Assembly (NCBI RefSeq): GCF_004118285.1
Contig: NZ_SDHY01000003.1
Location: 186,001-250,000, forward strand
Origin: Aquirufa rosea
GTDB lineage: Bacteria; Bacteroidota; Bacteroidia; Cytophagales; Spirosomataceae
Direction of reading: 5' to 3'
Length of the DNA: 64,000 bases
The notes under the pieces are model-generated. The model saw only the letters and a list, made by a program, of their open reading frames with translations, was not told the DNA's origin and did not search any database. Positions 1 to 9,865 of this stretch are shown here, in pieces (position 1 is the stretch's first letter; every line of letters starts with the position of its first letter). Made by a program: the position numbers and the translations under genes.

Positions 1-2064
1 AAAAGTTAAGGCATAATGATCGCCTTCATCGGCCATTTCCATCCATTTTAAGGCATATTTTTTGGCAATGTTTTGCATAGAATCTGCTGTGCTCTTTAAT
101 CCCATTTGTCGGGCCATCTGCGCATAAGCCCCAATTCCAACGATGGCCTTGATGGAAAGATTCGCATTGCGGTCTAGGTGACCCGCAAAATCATCCGTAC
201 ACAATTGATTGGCGGGGTCTAGTCCATCTTTCACTAAAAAATCTACCCAGCGAGTGAGTGTCGGCCAATGCGCTTTGGCAAGTTGGTTGCTTTTTTCCGC
301 CTTACATATCGCCGCCGATAAAATAATCATATTGCCCGCTTCTTCTACTGGCATATCTTCCGGATAGGTTTGTCCGTTGGCCAATGGATAGGTGCCAATA
401 TCATGCGCCGGAAAAGGCTTTTTCCATTGTCCGCTTTCACTGTAATAAATCAGTGGTTCCACCATCCCGCGAAGTAGTTTAGGGTTATACCTTAAACTCA
501 AAGGAGCCGATGGATAGGTTACATCTACTGTCCAAATGGAGCCATTACTGAAGTTCTCTTTTTGAGGGAAAAGTACCTCATTTTTTTCTCCCCGTACCAA
601 TTTATGCGCAGCCAGAGATTGTCGGTAGGCCATAACACAAAGTTCCGCATATTCTTTACCACCAGCTTGTAGCGCCTCTTGATAAAGTTGTTTGTCAAAG
701 TTTTTACATTGACTCAAAATACTTGGATATTCTTGAGCCGCCTTGACTAGTAGATCATCCATGCTGGCAAAATTCTTTTTCCACCAGGCTTGTAGGTTTT
801 TTTGGAAGTATTGTATGGCATATAAATCATCGTAGGCGAGCATGAGACTGGATTGTTGAGGAGCCTTACTGGCATTCATTTCCCAAGAAGCACTGAGGAA
901 ATCTTGACTTCCGGATTCAGTAGAAGGTTTTTTGCCTTCAACTAAATTCATGAGTTGTGCTTGGGAAAGAGTTTTTAATTGATGTTTACTCTGGTTAGTA
1001 GCTAAGTAAGCATAACCCCAATCGATGCGTACATCGTCACCCACTTTATTCAAGACTTTTTGAGCACTAAGTCCCGTTTTCAAATAGCGGATATTGCCTT
1101 TTTTCCCAGCCACTTCATCAACCATTTGTGCTTTTTCATTTTTAGCGATGTCAGTAGAAAGGCCAAAAGTGATTTTTGTTTTATGGATTTTATTGTCGGT
1201 AGATTGTATGCCAAAGCTGATATAAGAAACAGGCCTAGAAAGTAGGTCGAGGTTGGAGGCGAGGAGGGGAGAGAGGAAATTCACCTGCAATTTAACAGGA
1301 CCACAACTAAACTGATAGCTAGTCTGAGTGGCGCTTATTTGAACGGAGTTTTGTATGGCTAGGTTCGATTGCGAGGAACGAGTTTGTTTGGCGAAACCAG
1401 CATCTAGCCAAGAATTTCCGACAGGGTTCTGGCAATGCAAGGCCAGGATATTTTTGCCTTTTTTGAGCTTACTTTTAATCAGGTCGGTCAATGGATATTC
1501 CTTCAATTGCTTGGTATGGCAGTTTTCGCAGAAATAGACAGGGTAGCCATTAAGGTAGACTTCCACGTCATCATCGTGGCGCAGTTGGAGAATAAGTTGG
1601 TCGATGTCCAAGTCCTCCAAATCAAAGGTACGTCTTACCCAGATGTTTTTGCTATTCCAGGCCGTGTTCCATTTGTTGTCCCAGCCTTTCCCAAAGGGCA
1701 ATTTGCCTTTATTCCAATAGACATCATTGAAATGCGGGACCATCCAATCTTCGGCAGGTTTGGTCTCGGTATATTGTACCTCGATGGGCTGATTATTTTC
1801 TGCGTGGGCAACAATGCTAGTGGAGGGGTATTGTAAGGCACCCAGGAATTGATAGGTTTTTCCGTCTACTTCCAATAATCCCACTAAGGATTGTTCCGAG
1901 CCTGTCCAGTGCCTCGTGACCGATTGGTTGAGTTGATCCGTAAATGACCAAACACTAAAATAGGGGTCATGTGTGATGAGCGGATAGGCAGGGGCTTTGG
2001 TGACTTGAGCCTGGGCAAAATGGCCCATGAGCACTAAGCCTGCGAACAGAAAAAATGATTTCAT
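1..2064 (-). CDS. Secreted glutaminase-domain protein (DUF4964/DUF5127/DUF4965), C-terminus cut by window edge
   Basis: The reading frame starts at ATG 2064 and stays open to base 1, giving 688 residues without a stop, so the C-terminus lies outside the window. Residues 1-20 are a signal peptide ending near AQAQ. Next comes a segment with APAYPLITHDPYFSVWSF, typical of the N-terminal DUF4964 region of Bacteroidota glutaminase A-like proteins. At about 115-230 there is an insertion resembling a galactose-binding beta-sandwich (WVRRTFDLEDL, LRHDDDVEVYLNG), then a DUF5127-like region, and near the edge NANLSIKAIVGIGAYAQM, typical of the helical-barrel DUF4965/DUF1793 region. The family is annotated as glutaminase, but many members sit among glycan-degrading genes, so the substrate is uncertain. 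It lies downstream of glmS, separated by a palindromic repeat, and is probably transcribed alone. Confidence 0.85.
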   Translation of the reverse strand, partial: MKSFFLFAGLVLMGHFAQAQVTKAPAYPLITHDPYFSVWSFTDQLNQSVTRHWTGSEQSLVGLLEVDGKTYQFLGALQYPSTSIVAHAENNQPIEVQYTETKPAEDWMVPHFNDVYWNKGKLPFGKGWDNKWNTAWNSKNIWVRRTFDLEDLDIDQLILQLRHDDDVEVYLNGYPVYFCENCHTKQLKEYPLTDLIKSKLKKGKNILALHCQNPVGNSWLDAGFAKQTRSSQSNLAIQNSVQISATQTSYQFSCGPVKLQVNFLSPLLASNLDLLSRPVSYISFGIQSTDNKIHKTKITFGLSTDIAKNEKAQMVDEVAGKKGNIRYLKTGLSAQKVLNKVGDDVRIDWGYAYLATNQSKHQLKTLSQAQLMNLVEGKKPSTESGSQDFLSASWEMNASKAPQQSSLMLAYDDLYAIQYFQKNLQAWWKKNFASMDDLLVKAAQEYPSILSQCKNFDKQLYQEALQAGGKEYAELCVMAYRQSLAAHKLVRGEKNEVLFPQKENFSNGSIWTVDVTYPSAPLSLRYNPKLLRGMVEPLIYYSESGQWKKPFPAHDIGTYPLANGQTYPEDMPVEEAGNMIILSAAICKAEKSNQLAKAHWPTLTRWVDFLVKDGLDPANQLCTDDFAGHLDRNANLSIKAIVGIGAYAQMARQMGLKSTADSMQNIAKKYALKWMEMADEGDHYALTF

Positions 2065-2193
2065 AGTTTTGGTTTAGTGAATTAAAGATAGGAAGATTCC
2101 AAGTATCCACAAAAGACACAGAAATAATCAAGTTACTGATTATTTGCAGTAAGATGATGTAGTTTTAGCCTGAAAAAAGCTAGGTTTACCACT

Positions 2194-2226
2194 AACGCTG
2201 TCAAGGTTTCAAACCTTGACAGCGTT
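2194..2226. repeat. 33-bp palindromic intergenic element, copy 1
   Basis: Two perfect 16-base arms, AACGCTGTCAAGGTTT and its reverse complement, flank a single central base. It lies 26 bp past the glmS stop and 129 bp before the glutaminase-like gene. Three more copies occur in this window at 21721, 29980 and 63148. It could act as a terminator for glmS, but no long T-run follows. Confidence 0.9.
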
Positions 2227-2252
2227 GGGATTTTCAGCGGTTAAAACATATC

Positions 2253-4088
2253 CTACTCCACCGTCACGCTCTTCGCTAAATTCCTTGGTTTATCCACATC
2301 CAAGCCTCGTAATACTCCTATGTAGTAGGACATTAGTTGGGTAGGGATAACCGTTAATAGTGGGGCTAATAATTCGTCCGTTTCTGGAACTTCCATCACA
2401 TGATCTGATACACCTCGAATAGCACTATCATCTGGGTTCACTATGGCAATTACCTTGCCTTTTCTTGCTTTAATTTCCTGGATATTGCTGACAATCTTAT
2501 CGTAATATTTGTCCTTGGTAGCTATGAACATCGTCGGTAAGGTCTCGTCCACCAAGGCGATAGGCCCATGTTTTACCTCTCCTGATGGATAACCCGAGCA
2601 AGGAATATAACTTACCTCTTTTAGTTTCAAGGCTGCCTCCAAGGCCACAGGGAAATTGTATCCACGGCCTAAAAACAAGAAGTTGTTGGCTTCCGCATAA
2701 ACTTGGGCCACTTCTCGAATGGATTCATGACCTGATAATATCACCTGCACTTTTTCTGGAATTTGAGATAATTCCGTCAAATAATGCTTATATGCCTCTT
2801 CCGAGATACTTTGTTTGGCTTTACCTATTTTCAAGGCCATCATGGCCAATACAGTCAACTGCGCTGTAAAGGCTTTAGTACTAGCTACCCCAATCTCCGG
2901 CCCTGCATGGGTATAAGCTCCCGCATGGGATAAGCGTGCGATGGATGAACCCACCGCATTCACCACTCCAAAAATAAAGGCACCCTGTTCTTTGGCTCGT
3001 TCAATCGCCACTAAGGTATCTGCCGTTTCCCCACTTTGAGAAATAGCAATAATCACATCGCCTGGGTGAATGATGGGATCACGGTATCGGAATTCAGAGG
3101 CATATTCTACTTCTACTGGAATCCGACAAATCGTTTCAATCATGTATTCAGCAATGAGCCCAGCATGCCAACTAGTACCACAGGCTACCATGATGATGCG
3201 CTTGGCTTGGGTGAAAACAGATAAATGTTGGTCTACTCCTGCCAGCGTTAGTGTTAAATTAGAAACGTCTAGTCGACCACGTAAACAATCCGTCAAACTA
3301 GCAGGCTGATCAAAGATTTCTTTCAACATGAAATGATCAAAACCACCTTTTTCAATTTGGGCCAACTCCATATCCAATTGTTGGATATAGGGTGTTACCG
3401 GCTCATTTCCCAGATTCTTTAAGATGATATCATCTTTGGAAATAATAGCCAATTCATAATCGTTGACATAGATGACACTCTTGGTATATTCGATGATCGG
3501 GGAGGCGTCAGAGGCTAAAAAGTGTTCCCCTTCTCCCACTCCAATCACCAAAGGACTACCTTTTCGCGCAGCAATTAATCTGTCGGGATAACCCTCTTCC
3601 AACACGATGATGACATAGGCCCCCACTACCCTTTTCAAGGCAATGCGCATGGCTTCCTCCAAGGTAGAATTATTATTGATTTGAATGTCTTCGATGAAAT
3701 TGACTAATACCTCTGTATCGGTCTCAGATTTGAACGTATAGCCTTTTTGAATTAATTCGGCTTTTAAAGAGGCATAATTTTCAATGATTCCATTGTGTAC
3801 CAAGGTGATTTTTCCACTATTGGATTGGTGTGGATGGGCGTTAGCATCAGTGGGTTCGCCGTGGGTAGCCCAACGAGTATGACCAATTCCAGCATGAGCT
3901 TCTTGAAGAATAGGGGAGTCCCAGCTTTCTAATTCACTTACTCTTCCTTTTTTTTTATAGGATTCAATTTGATTACCGTATAAGGCGATTCCCGAGCTGT
4001 CATATCCTCTGTATTCTAACCTTTTTAGACCTTTTAAAATAATGGGATAGGCCGCTTGATGACCAATATATGCTACAATTCCACACAT
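2253..4088 (-). CDS. glmS: Glutamine--fructose-6-phosphate aminotransferase (isomerizing)
   Basis: GlmS makes glucosamine-6-phosphate from fructose-6-phosphate and glutamine, the first step towards UDP-GlcNAc for peptidoglycan and lipopolysaccharide, in the cytosol. The 611-residue length is normal. The protein begins MCGIVAYIGH with the catalytic Cys2 of the N-terminal glutamine amidotransferase domain (about 1-220), which also shows HTRWATHGEPTDANAHPH. Two SIS sugar-isomerase domains follow (about 285-420 and 455-600; SQSGETADT is visible in the first), and the protein ends with the conserved tail LAKSVTVE. ATG 4088 is fixed by the requirement for Cys2. A terminator at 4313-4346 isolates it from the upstream DUF1080 gene. 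No glmS ribozyme is expected in this phylum, and none was recognised upstream. Confidence 0.98.
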   Translation of the reverse strand: MCGIVAYIGHQAAYPIILKGLKRLEYRGYDSSGIALYGNQIESYKKKGRVSELESWDSPILQEAHAGIGHTRWATHGEPTDANAHPHQSNSGKITLVHNGIIENYASLKAELIQKGYTFKSETDTEVLVNFIEDIQINNNSTLEEAMRIALKRVVGAYVIIVLEEGYPDRLIAARKGSPLVIGVGEGEHFLASDASPIIEYTKSVIYVNDYELAIISKDDIILKNLGNEPVTPYIQQLDMELAQIEKGGFDHFMLKEIFDQPASLTDCLRGRLDVSNLTLTLAGVDQHLSVFTQAKRIIMVACGTSWHAGLIAEYMIETICRIPVEVEYASEFRYRDPIIHPGDVIIAISQSGETADTLVAIERAKEQGAFIFGVVNAVGSSIARLSHAGAYTHAGPEIGVASTKAFTAQLTVLAMMALKIGKAKQSISEEAYKHYLTELSQIPEKVQVILSGHESIREVAQVYAEANNFLFLGRGYNFPVALEAALKLKEVSYIPCSGYPSGEVKHGPIALVDETLPTMFIATKDKYYDKIVSNIQEIKARKGKVIAIVNPDDSAIRGVSDHVMEVPETDELLAPLLTVIPTQLMSYYIGVLRGLDVDKPRNLAKSVTVE

Positions 4089-4312
4089 GTGCGATTTGAT
4101 TTAATATTCAATAGATTAGATTGAGATGACAGGATGTTTAATTTTCTGAACGTCCAAATTAGCCAAATTTCGTTTATTTAAATACAATTGCCTGCATTAA
4201 ATTACCGATTTAGCTTTCTTAGAATCTTTGAAAAGGAGGAAATTGTGTGGTAGTAGAGTGGAATAAAGATTCCTTTTGGAGATGTTTCTTGGATATGTTT
4301 TTGAAGAAAACG

Positions 4313-4346
4313 AATCGGGATGCCTTATTCATCAGGCATCCCGATT
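4313..4346 (-). terminator. Intrinsic terminator after the DUF1080 gene
   Basis: Perfect 12-bp stem (AATCGGGATGCC and its complement) with a 10-base loop, 5 bp past the stop of the DUF1080 gene. The trailing sequence on the minus strand is only moderately T-rich (TCGTTTTC). Confidence 0.75.
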
Positions 4347-4350
4347 GCAT

Positions 4351-5223
4351 TTATTTTTTCTTTTTCCGTTTAAATTGACAAGCCTCAGGTTTAGATTTTA
4401 CATAATAGGTCTTGTAATTCAAGGCCTCTGGATTCAGACAGCCTTCCAAGTTTAAAATCTCAATGTTCTTGAATTCTACGGGATGACTTTCACTTTGTAA
4501 TGAAATACTACCTTCTTTAATCAGCTCACCTGATTTTCCGAAAATCACATCTTGACCACTGACATTGCCACCACCTACTTGTGGTTTTTGGTAAGACAAT
4601 ACCTCCTTGCCATTAGAATAATGACGAATCAATGAATCCCCTAAAACGAGCACTTCGGCTTGCACCCATTGGTCGCCATGAAATGTGTCCGACTGTGAAT
4701 TGATGCAATGCGGAGTGAACAGCTTTCCATTCATTTCTACGTTGGTCCCCGGAGTACATAAATTACAAGTGGTTCTTTTGTCTTTGCCATTGCCCCCCAA
4801 TAATTGAACCTCAATGGAAACAGGAAAGTCTTGCTTCAAGCCCATGCTTTCAGCCGTTTGTCCATGCACCATGATGCCACTATTTCGAAATGCCCAACCC
4901 GGTCCTTTATTGGCCTGTTCTCCCACAAAGCGGTAATTCAAACGAATGCGGTAATAGCCAAATTTCTTTTTATAAAATAGGTGTCCAAATTGCTCGTTGA
5001 AAGTTGGATAAGCCGCTGAATCATAGCGCACGACTAACTTACCATCTTCCACCCGAAAGGTATTTCCAAAATTCATTCCGGCAGGATAATTTCGGATTTT
5101 CGGTGTCCAATTGGTCAGGTCTTTTCCATTAAACATAGACTCCCATTCCTCTTTTGAGATTTTTTGTGCGATTGCATTTCCGCATAACAGAAATAGCGCA
5201 ACGATTATGATGTTAATTTTCAT
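4351..5223 (-). CDS. Exported DUF1080 protein (3-keto-disaccharide hydrolase-like)
   Basis: 290 residues with a signal peptide (about 1-19, ending NAIAQ). The DUF1080 jelly-roll domain covers about 25-258, with the typical opening WESMFNGKDLTNWTPK and later FRNSGIMVHGQ. The family is a concanavalin-like fold related to GH16, and some members hydrolyse 3-keto-glycosides. After the domain, a short Cys-containing tail (GCLNPEALNYKTYY, then EACQF) precedes a basic end KRKKKK. Similar Cys-flanked tails occur at the ends of other Bacteroidota secreted proteins. The start overlaps the haloperoxidase-like gene by 11 bp, so it is the last gene of that operon. The exact substrate cannot be read from sequence. 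Confidence 0.88.
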   Translation of the reverse strand: MKINIIIVALFLLCGNAIAQKISKEEWESMFNGKDLTNWTPKIRNYPAGMNFGNTFRVEDGKLVVRYDSAAYPTFNEQFGHLFYKKKFGYYRIRLNYRFVGEQANKGPGWAFRNSGIMVHGQTAESMGLKQDFPVSIEVQLLGGNGKDKRTTCNLCTPGTNVEMNGKLFTPHCINSQSDTFHGDQWVQAEVLVLGDSLIRHYSNGKEVLSYQKPQVGGGNVSGQDVIFGKSGELIKEGSISLQSESHPVEFKNIEILNLEGCLNPEALNYKTYYVKSKPEACQFKRKKKK

Positions 5224-6511
5224 GTTTCAATAAGGTTAAAAAGTTTTTTCCAATCATTTGTCCTTGCAGCTGACCAGCTTGAATACCATCCATGTAATGT
5301 ATACCACCATAAAAGCGAGAAATACTGGCTTCTTGGGCGGCAGCCTCAAATGATTTAAAGGAACGGTCATCTATGCCATATCGTTTCTCCACGGTATCAG
5401 TATAGGCAAAATTTGGTCCAAAAAAATGAGTAAGTACTATGGCAGCCGTCGTAGAGACCGTGGAATGGCCACTAGGATATTCGGGGAAAGGGGGAGTTTG
5501 TAAAAACGGTTTCCAGCCTGGGTCTATCAATTTTCGAATGGCCGTTTCCGGACGAATCCGATGGCTATGGTATTTTTCCCTCCAACAAATCCAAAAGGCA
5601 TCCATCAAGCTAGTGGCCAACGCAGTTCGAATGCCCAAGCTATTTCCAAAGCTTATTTTCTTTTGAGCACTGGCAATTCCGGCAATTCCCATCCAGTGGG
5701 CACCTGGAGATATTTTTTTCATTCCGATTAACAAATGTCCTTGGTCATTTAAAGCAAAAGGATTGCAATCCCAAAATGCCGCAATTTTTAAGTTTTCTTC
5801 GGATTTATTTGCCTCAAAGACCGCCTTACTCAGTTGGTAGAAAGTAGAGTTCTTCGACTCCGAGTAGGGTGCCGGCGCAGGGACTTCCGTAATTTTGTTG
5901 GTATCTAAACTGAATGTTCGAATACGGTAAAAATAAGGTTCTACGGCAGGAAAATATCCTGGAGGGGTGCTATACCAAGAGCCTGGACTTTTCTTTGGAG
6001 TGTACCTAGGGAAATTACTTAATTTGTTATAGCCATCTGCTTTGGCATAGGCTAATATACCTTTGGCGACCGCTTGGGCTTTTTGAGTGGATGACTGAAT
6101 GATTTTATCTGATAATCCCTCTTTACGACAGGAATCAATGTAGCGCAATTCAAATGCTTTTATCCTATTTCCCGAAGGCTGCATTTTTTGAGAGACCTCC
6201 ATCATGGCAAGCATGGCCGTGAACTCGGGGGCTTCGATGGGTGCTCCTTTGTCAAATTTGGGATAATCGTTTAATTTATATTGGAAGGCATCTAAATTGG
6301 GATCAGCTTCGGTCATGACCTGATATCCTGCTAGGCTTGCATAAGAAAAAAAGCGCATGGCTAATGGAGGGTTGCTGACATCATGAATCATCATTTCGGT
6401 CATTTCTTGAACCACCTTGTCTATTTCTGTTCCAGCAAATTCCAATTTTTTAGCTTCTGGCTTGCAGGCCCAGCATGCTATTACGGAAAATATTAAGACC
6501 CATTTTTTCAT
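5213..6511 (-). CDS. Vanadium-dependent haloperoxidase / PAP2-family lipoprotein
   Basis: 432 residues with a lipoprotein signal ending ACWAC (Cys16). The vanadate/phosphate pocket of the PAP2-haloperoxidase superfamily is complete: KYHSHRIRP fits KX6RP (about 305-313), PSGHS follows at about 340, and SRFYGGIHYMD supplies the last Arg and catalytic His at about 395-405. Members either oxidise halides with peroxide or remove phosphate; the gene neighbourhood is that of Bacteroidota haloperoxidase-type proteins, but the activity is not decided by these motifs. It starts at ATG 6511, overlapping the stop of the FG-GAP gene by 4 bp, and its end overlaps the DUF1080 gene by 11 bp, so the three are translationally coupled. 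Confidence 0.88.
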   Translation of the reverse strand: MKKWVLIFSVIACWACKPEAKKLEFAGTEIDKVVQEMTEMMIHDVSNPPLAMRFFSYASLAGYQVMTEADPNLDAFQYKLNDYPKFDKGAPIEAPEFTAMLAMMEVSQKMQPSGNRIKAFELRYIDSCRKEGLSDKIIQSSTQKAQAVAKGILAYAKADGYNKLSNFPRYTPKKSPGSWYSTPPGYFPAVEPYFYRIRTFSLDTNKITEVPAPAPYSESKNSTFYQLSKAVFEANKSEENLKIAAFWDCNPFALNDQGHLLIGMKKISPGAHWMGIAGIASAQKKISFGNSLGIRTALATSLMDAFWICWREKYHSHRIRPETAIRKLIDPGWKPFLQTPPFPEYPSGHSTVSTTAAIVLTHFFGPNFAYTDTVEKRYGIDDRSFKSFEAAAQEASISRFYGGIHYMDGIQAGQLQGQMIGKNFLTLLKHEN

Positions 6512-9500
6512 CGAGAAGACATATTAAACTGAAATACTCCATGTTGATTGATACCTACCAATAATTGCTTTCCTATGATCTGTAAAGAACGGACATCACC
6601 TTGTAACCATAGCCCTGTTTTTTGGGGCGAAAGCGCTTCATAGGTTAAACTTCCAATTGATCTTAGAAGTAAGCCTGAATTGGCATCCATGCGACCAATT
6701 CTCAATTTGGCATGAATCATATTTCCTGCCAATACGATATCTAAATCATTTTTTCCATCTAGATCGACGATGGCAATGGCGGAGATTGGTGCACTTTGTA
6801 CCTCCCATGGTAAGTCCCTCGATTCATATTTTCCTTGAGCATTCATCTGGAAAAGCGAAGTTCTCAATTCATTTGCTGTCCAAATTTGTTCCCCTTTCTG
6901 TTCTTCATCCGTGATGATGTCAGAAAATTTAGCTTCCGCAAAACTTTGGTAATCCGTGAATCGGGTACGCATGATACTCATCTGGTCGAGCAGCTCATCT
7001 CGAGTCATGAACGGGAAAGATTCCCCTTTGACATAAGTACACAAGATTGGGTCAATGGAACCATTTTGATCATAATCTTTAAAATGCAACTCCATGGGCT
7101 GTTCCGCAGACGCTTTCCATTGGCTGTTTAATCCCAGATTACCCACTAGAATTTCTTTTTTACCATCCCTATTTAAATCTTCAACTCTAATCTTATTCCA
7201 TAATCCCTGCGGCGAATGTTCAAAAAACTGGCTGGTGCTTTCCTGTGCACTATTTGCCTGGAAATTAAAAATTTTGATGGGCATAAATTCCCCCACTAAA
7301 ATCAATTCTTTTTTACCGTCATTATTTAAGTCGTCCCAAGCCGCATCGGTTACCATGCCTGCTTGCTGGATAGCCGGGAACTGTGCACTGACGTCTTTGA
7401 ATTTACCACCACCTTGGTTTAACAAAACAAAGGATTTTGGACATTCAGGATACCTCCCAGGAATCACTCTACCACCCACAAAGACGTCAGCCAAGCGATC
7501 TTGATTGATATCGATGATTTGAATGCACGATTTACTAACACCTTGACTAGGCAAGGGAAGAGACGATTTCTTGAAATTTCCTTTTCCATCATTGAGGTAC
7601 AGGCGGTCCGCTAGATGAGGGTCATTGGGTTCCATAAGACCATAACCTCCGCTAACTGCCCATAAATCTAAGTCTCCATCTCCATCGGCATCAAAAAAGC
7701 GTGCATCATTATCTAAAAAACCTTGTTCTAGTGGTATACCCGAAGAAAGTAACTTAAATTCACCTGAGCTTGTTTGCAGGTAAATACTTCCACCTTTGCC
7801 TTGATTTCCTACATAGATATCTTCCAGTTTGTCTCCGTTTATATCTCCTTTGGTAATGATTGGCCCAACCTGTGAAAGTGGAATACTGATTTGCGTTTGA
7901 CGTTTGAAATCATTGAAATCCTGATTCTGGAAATTACCTGTTTGAAGAGCCTTTTTGGTAACAAAAATGGGTTTTTCATTTAAAGCACTAGGTTTAGAAA
8001 TGGGTCCTGCTTCTGATTCTTTCAGGATAATTTTAGCGGAATTTATATTTTTTAATCGTTGCCCTTTACCCGAATTCCAAATGATTAAGAGGGAATCTGC
8101 CTTGGTTTTACCCAATCCTACATGGAGAATGGGAGAGACAGATGATTGATATCCTCGATACAAGTTTTGTTCTACATATTGACTTTTACCTTGCTGGTAT
8201 ACCCAGATTTTTGCACCTAATCCCAAGGTGTTTAAACCTGTACCTTGGAGTTCAATTTGTAAATTTTTATGCTCTTTTTTTAACTCATTCGATTTATTCT
8301 CAAAGATAAAGGCAGGTTTATTGATGTTATTCACAATAATCTCCAAGTCGCCATCTCCATCTAAATCCGCAAAGGCGGCTCCGTTACTATTGGAAGTGTT
8401 TTCCATGCCCCAGGCTTGGGTTACCTGGTTGAACAAACCATTTTGTTGGTTTTTAAACATGTAATTACTGATGTTGGAAGCAGGCATTTTTTGAACTAAT
8501 TCCAATACATTTTGTCTCTGAATGGATGTTTGATTATTCTGTACATAATCACCCATGTATTTTAGGAAATCTAGGTTGGTATAATCCCTCAAATAGCCAT
8601 TGGTGATGTATAAATCTTTCCAACCGTCATTGTCATAGTCGGCAAACAAAGCACTCCAACTCCAATCCGTATTGGAAATTCCTGCCATTTGACCTAGTTC
8701 TTGGAATCTAGGTTCTTGCGTGTTGGGGTCAATGCCCTGGTTCAATTGGAGCATGTTTCGCATGTATTGATGCCCAAATCCCACAGCTACGTTGAAATTA
8801 AACTTTTCGTAATTATCGGGAGCCATTAAATTTTTTTGCCTCAAATTATCCTCTGGAAGCATATCTAAGGTAAATACATCGGGCATCCCATCATTATTAA
8901 CATCCGCAATGTCATTTCCCATAGAGAAGTGGGAGCTATGTCCCATACTTTTCTGAATGACATTTTTGAATTTCTTTCCCTGTTGATTGATGTATAAATA
9001 ATCTGGAATGGTGTAGTCATTGGACACATAAAAATCCAACCAACCATCCGCATTTACGTCGGATATACCCACAGCTAAGCCGTAGGATAGGGTAGAGCTA
9101 CTTATTCCTAAGCTGCTGGTTTGGTCTTCAAAGTGGCCTTTTTGTTTATGAATGAAAAAGCGTAAACCGCTGTTCGGGTCTTCCTTACGGAGTAGATCAG
9201 CGGTGCTGGATTCATCTAAGATGGGTAGTGATTTAGGGTTATGATTGACCAAAATCATGTCTAAATCTTGGTCTTTGTCATAATCAAAGAATACAGCATG
9301 TGTACTGTTGGCAGGGCTATCTAAACCATAACCCGCCGCTTCGTCTTGAAAAATAGGAATACCTGCCGCATCATTTCCTTGATTGATAAATAATTGATTT
9401 CTTTTTTTGTCAGGAGGTAAATTTCCTGAATAGCACAAGTAAATATCTAGTTTTTGGTCACCATTAATATCCACCAGAGAAACTCCGGTTTTCCATGGGC

Positions 9501-9843
9501 CTGGTCTGCCAGTGACCCCTGCTTTTTCGGCTACTTCTTTAAAAACTAAGTTTCCTTGATTTAGGTATAAGTGATTATTTTCCATGTTACTGGAAAAATA
9601 TAAATCGGTTTTTCCATCCCCGTTTAAGTCGCCCGTGGCCACTCCGCCACCATTATAAAAATACTCATACATGAGTACATTAGTATTGAGACCCTCTACT
9701 ATTTTGTTTTCGAAGGTGACTTGGCTTTTTTCAGGCCCTAATAGCTGAAATAATTGGGGTTCAGGATTGCTCTCTTTGTCAGTTTTCGCCTGTTGGCAAG
9801 AAAAGCTAATGATGATAAGAAGTAGAGCAAAATATTTGTTCAC
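6508..9843 (-). CDS. Large FG-GAP/VCBS-repeat lipoprotein with ASPIC/UnbV domain
   Basis: 1111 residues. The signal ends FSC (Cys16), so it is probably an envelope lipoprotein. At least a dozen calcium-loop repeats of the form DxNxDGxxD are visible (DLNGDGKTD, DVNADGWLD, DVNNDGMPD, DADGDGDLD, DLNNDGKKE and others), as in integrin-like beta-propellers. An ASPIC/UnbV domain lies near 530-600 (LGLGAKIWVYQQG, YRGYQSSVSPILHVGLG). The start codon is GTG 9843: an in-frame TAA lies just upstream and the next in-frame ATG would lose the signal peptide. The SusCD terminator ends only 22 bp upstream, so expression may depend on read-through. The repeats suggest binding of ligand or matrix; no catalytic role can be assigned. 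Confidence 0.9.
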   Translation of the reverse strand: MNKYFALLLIIISFSCQQAKTDKESNPEPQLFQLLGPEKSQVTFENKIVEGLNTNVLMYEYFYNGGGVATGDLNGDGKTDLYFSSNMENNHLYLNQGNLVFKEVAEKAGVTGRPGPWKTGVSLVDINGDQKLDIYLCYSGNLPPDKKRNQLFINQGNDAAGIPIFQDEAAGYGLDSPANSTHAVFFDYDKDQDLDMILVNHNPKSLPILDESSTADLLRKEDPNSGLRFFIHKQKGHFEDQTSSLGISSSTLSYGLAVGISDVNADGWLDFYVSNDYTIPDYLYINQQGKKFKNVIQKSMGHSSHFSMGNDIADVNNDGMPDVFTLDMLPEDNLRQKNLMAPDNYEKFNFNVAVGFGHQYMRNMLQLNQGIDPNTQEPRFQELGQMAGISNTDWSWSALFADYDNDGWKDLYITNGYLRDYTNLDFLKYMGDYVQNNQTSIQRQNVLELVQKMPASNISNYMFKNQQNGLFNQVTQAWGMENTSNSNGAAFADLDGDGDLEIIVNNINKPAFIFENKSNELKKEHKNLQIELQGTGLNTLGLGAKIWVYQQGKSQYVEQNLYRGYQSSVSPILHVGLGKTKADSLLIIWNSGKGQRLKNINSAKIILKESEAGPISKPSALNEKPIFVTKKALQTGNFQNQDFNDFKRQTQISIPLSQVGPIITKGDINGDKLEDIYVGNQGKGGSIYLQTSSGEFKLLSSGIPLEQGFLDNDARFFDADGDGDLDLWAVSGGYGLMEPNDPHLADRLYLNDGKGNFKKSSLPLPSQGVSKSCIQIIDINQDRLADVFVGGRVIPGRYPECPKSFVLLNQGGGKFKDVSAQFPAIQQAGMVTDAAWDDLNNDGKKELILVGEFMPIKIFNFQANSAQESTSQFFEHSPQGLWNKIRVEDLNRDGKKEILVGNLGLNSQWKASAEQPMELHFKDYDQNGSIDPILCTYVKGESFPFMTRDELLDQMSIMRTRFTDYQSFAEAKFSDIITDEEQKGEQIWTANELRTSLFQMNAQGKYESRDLPWEVQSAPISAIAIVDLDGKNDLDIVLAGNMIHAKLRIGRMDANSGLLLRSIGSLTYEALSPQKTGLWLQGDVRSLQIIGKQLLVGINQHGVFQFNMSSR

Positions 9844-9865
9844 GGTTTAATATAGATAGATAATG

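Noticed and set aside
1435-1836. 133-codon open frame on the plus strand
   Set aside because: Antisense to the well-supported glutaminase-type gene; no recognisable protein features.
2194-2226. The 33-bp palindrome as an ordinary terminator
   Set aside because: No T-run follows, and another copy lies upstream of two divergent genes.
7094-7504. 136-codon open frame on the plus strand
   Set aside because: Antisense to the FG-GAP gene, created by its repeated Asp/Asn/Gly codons.
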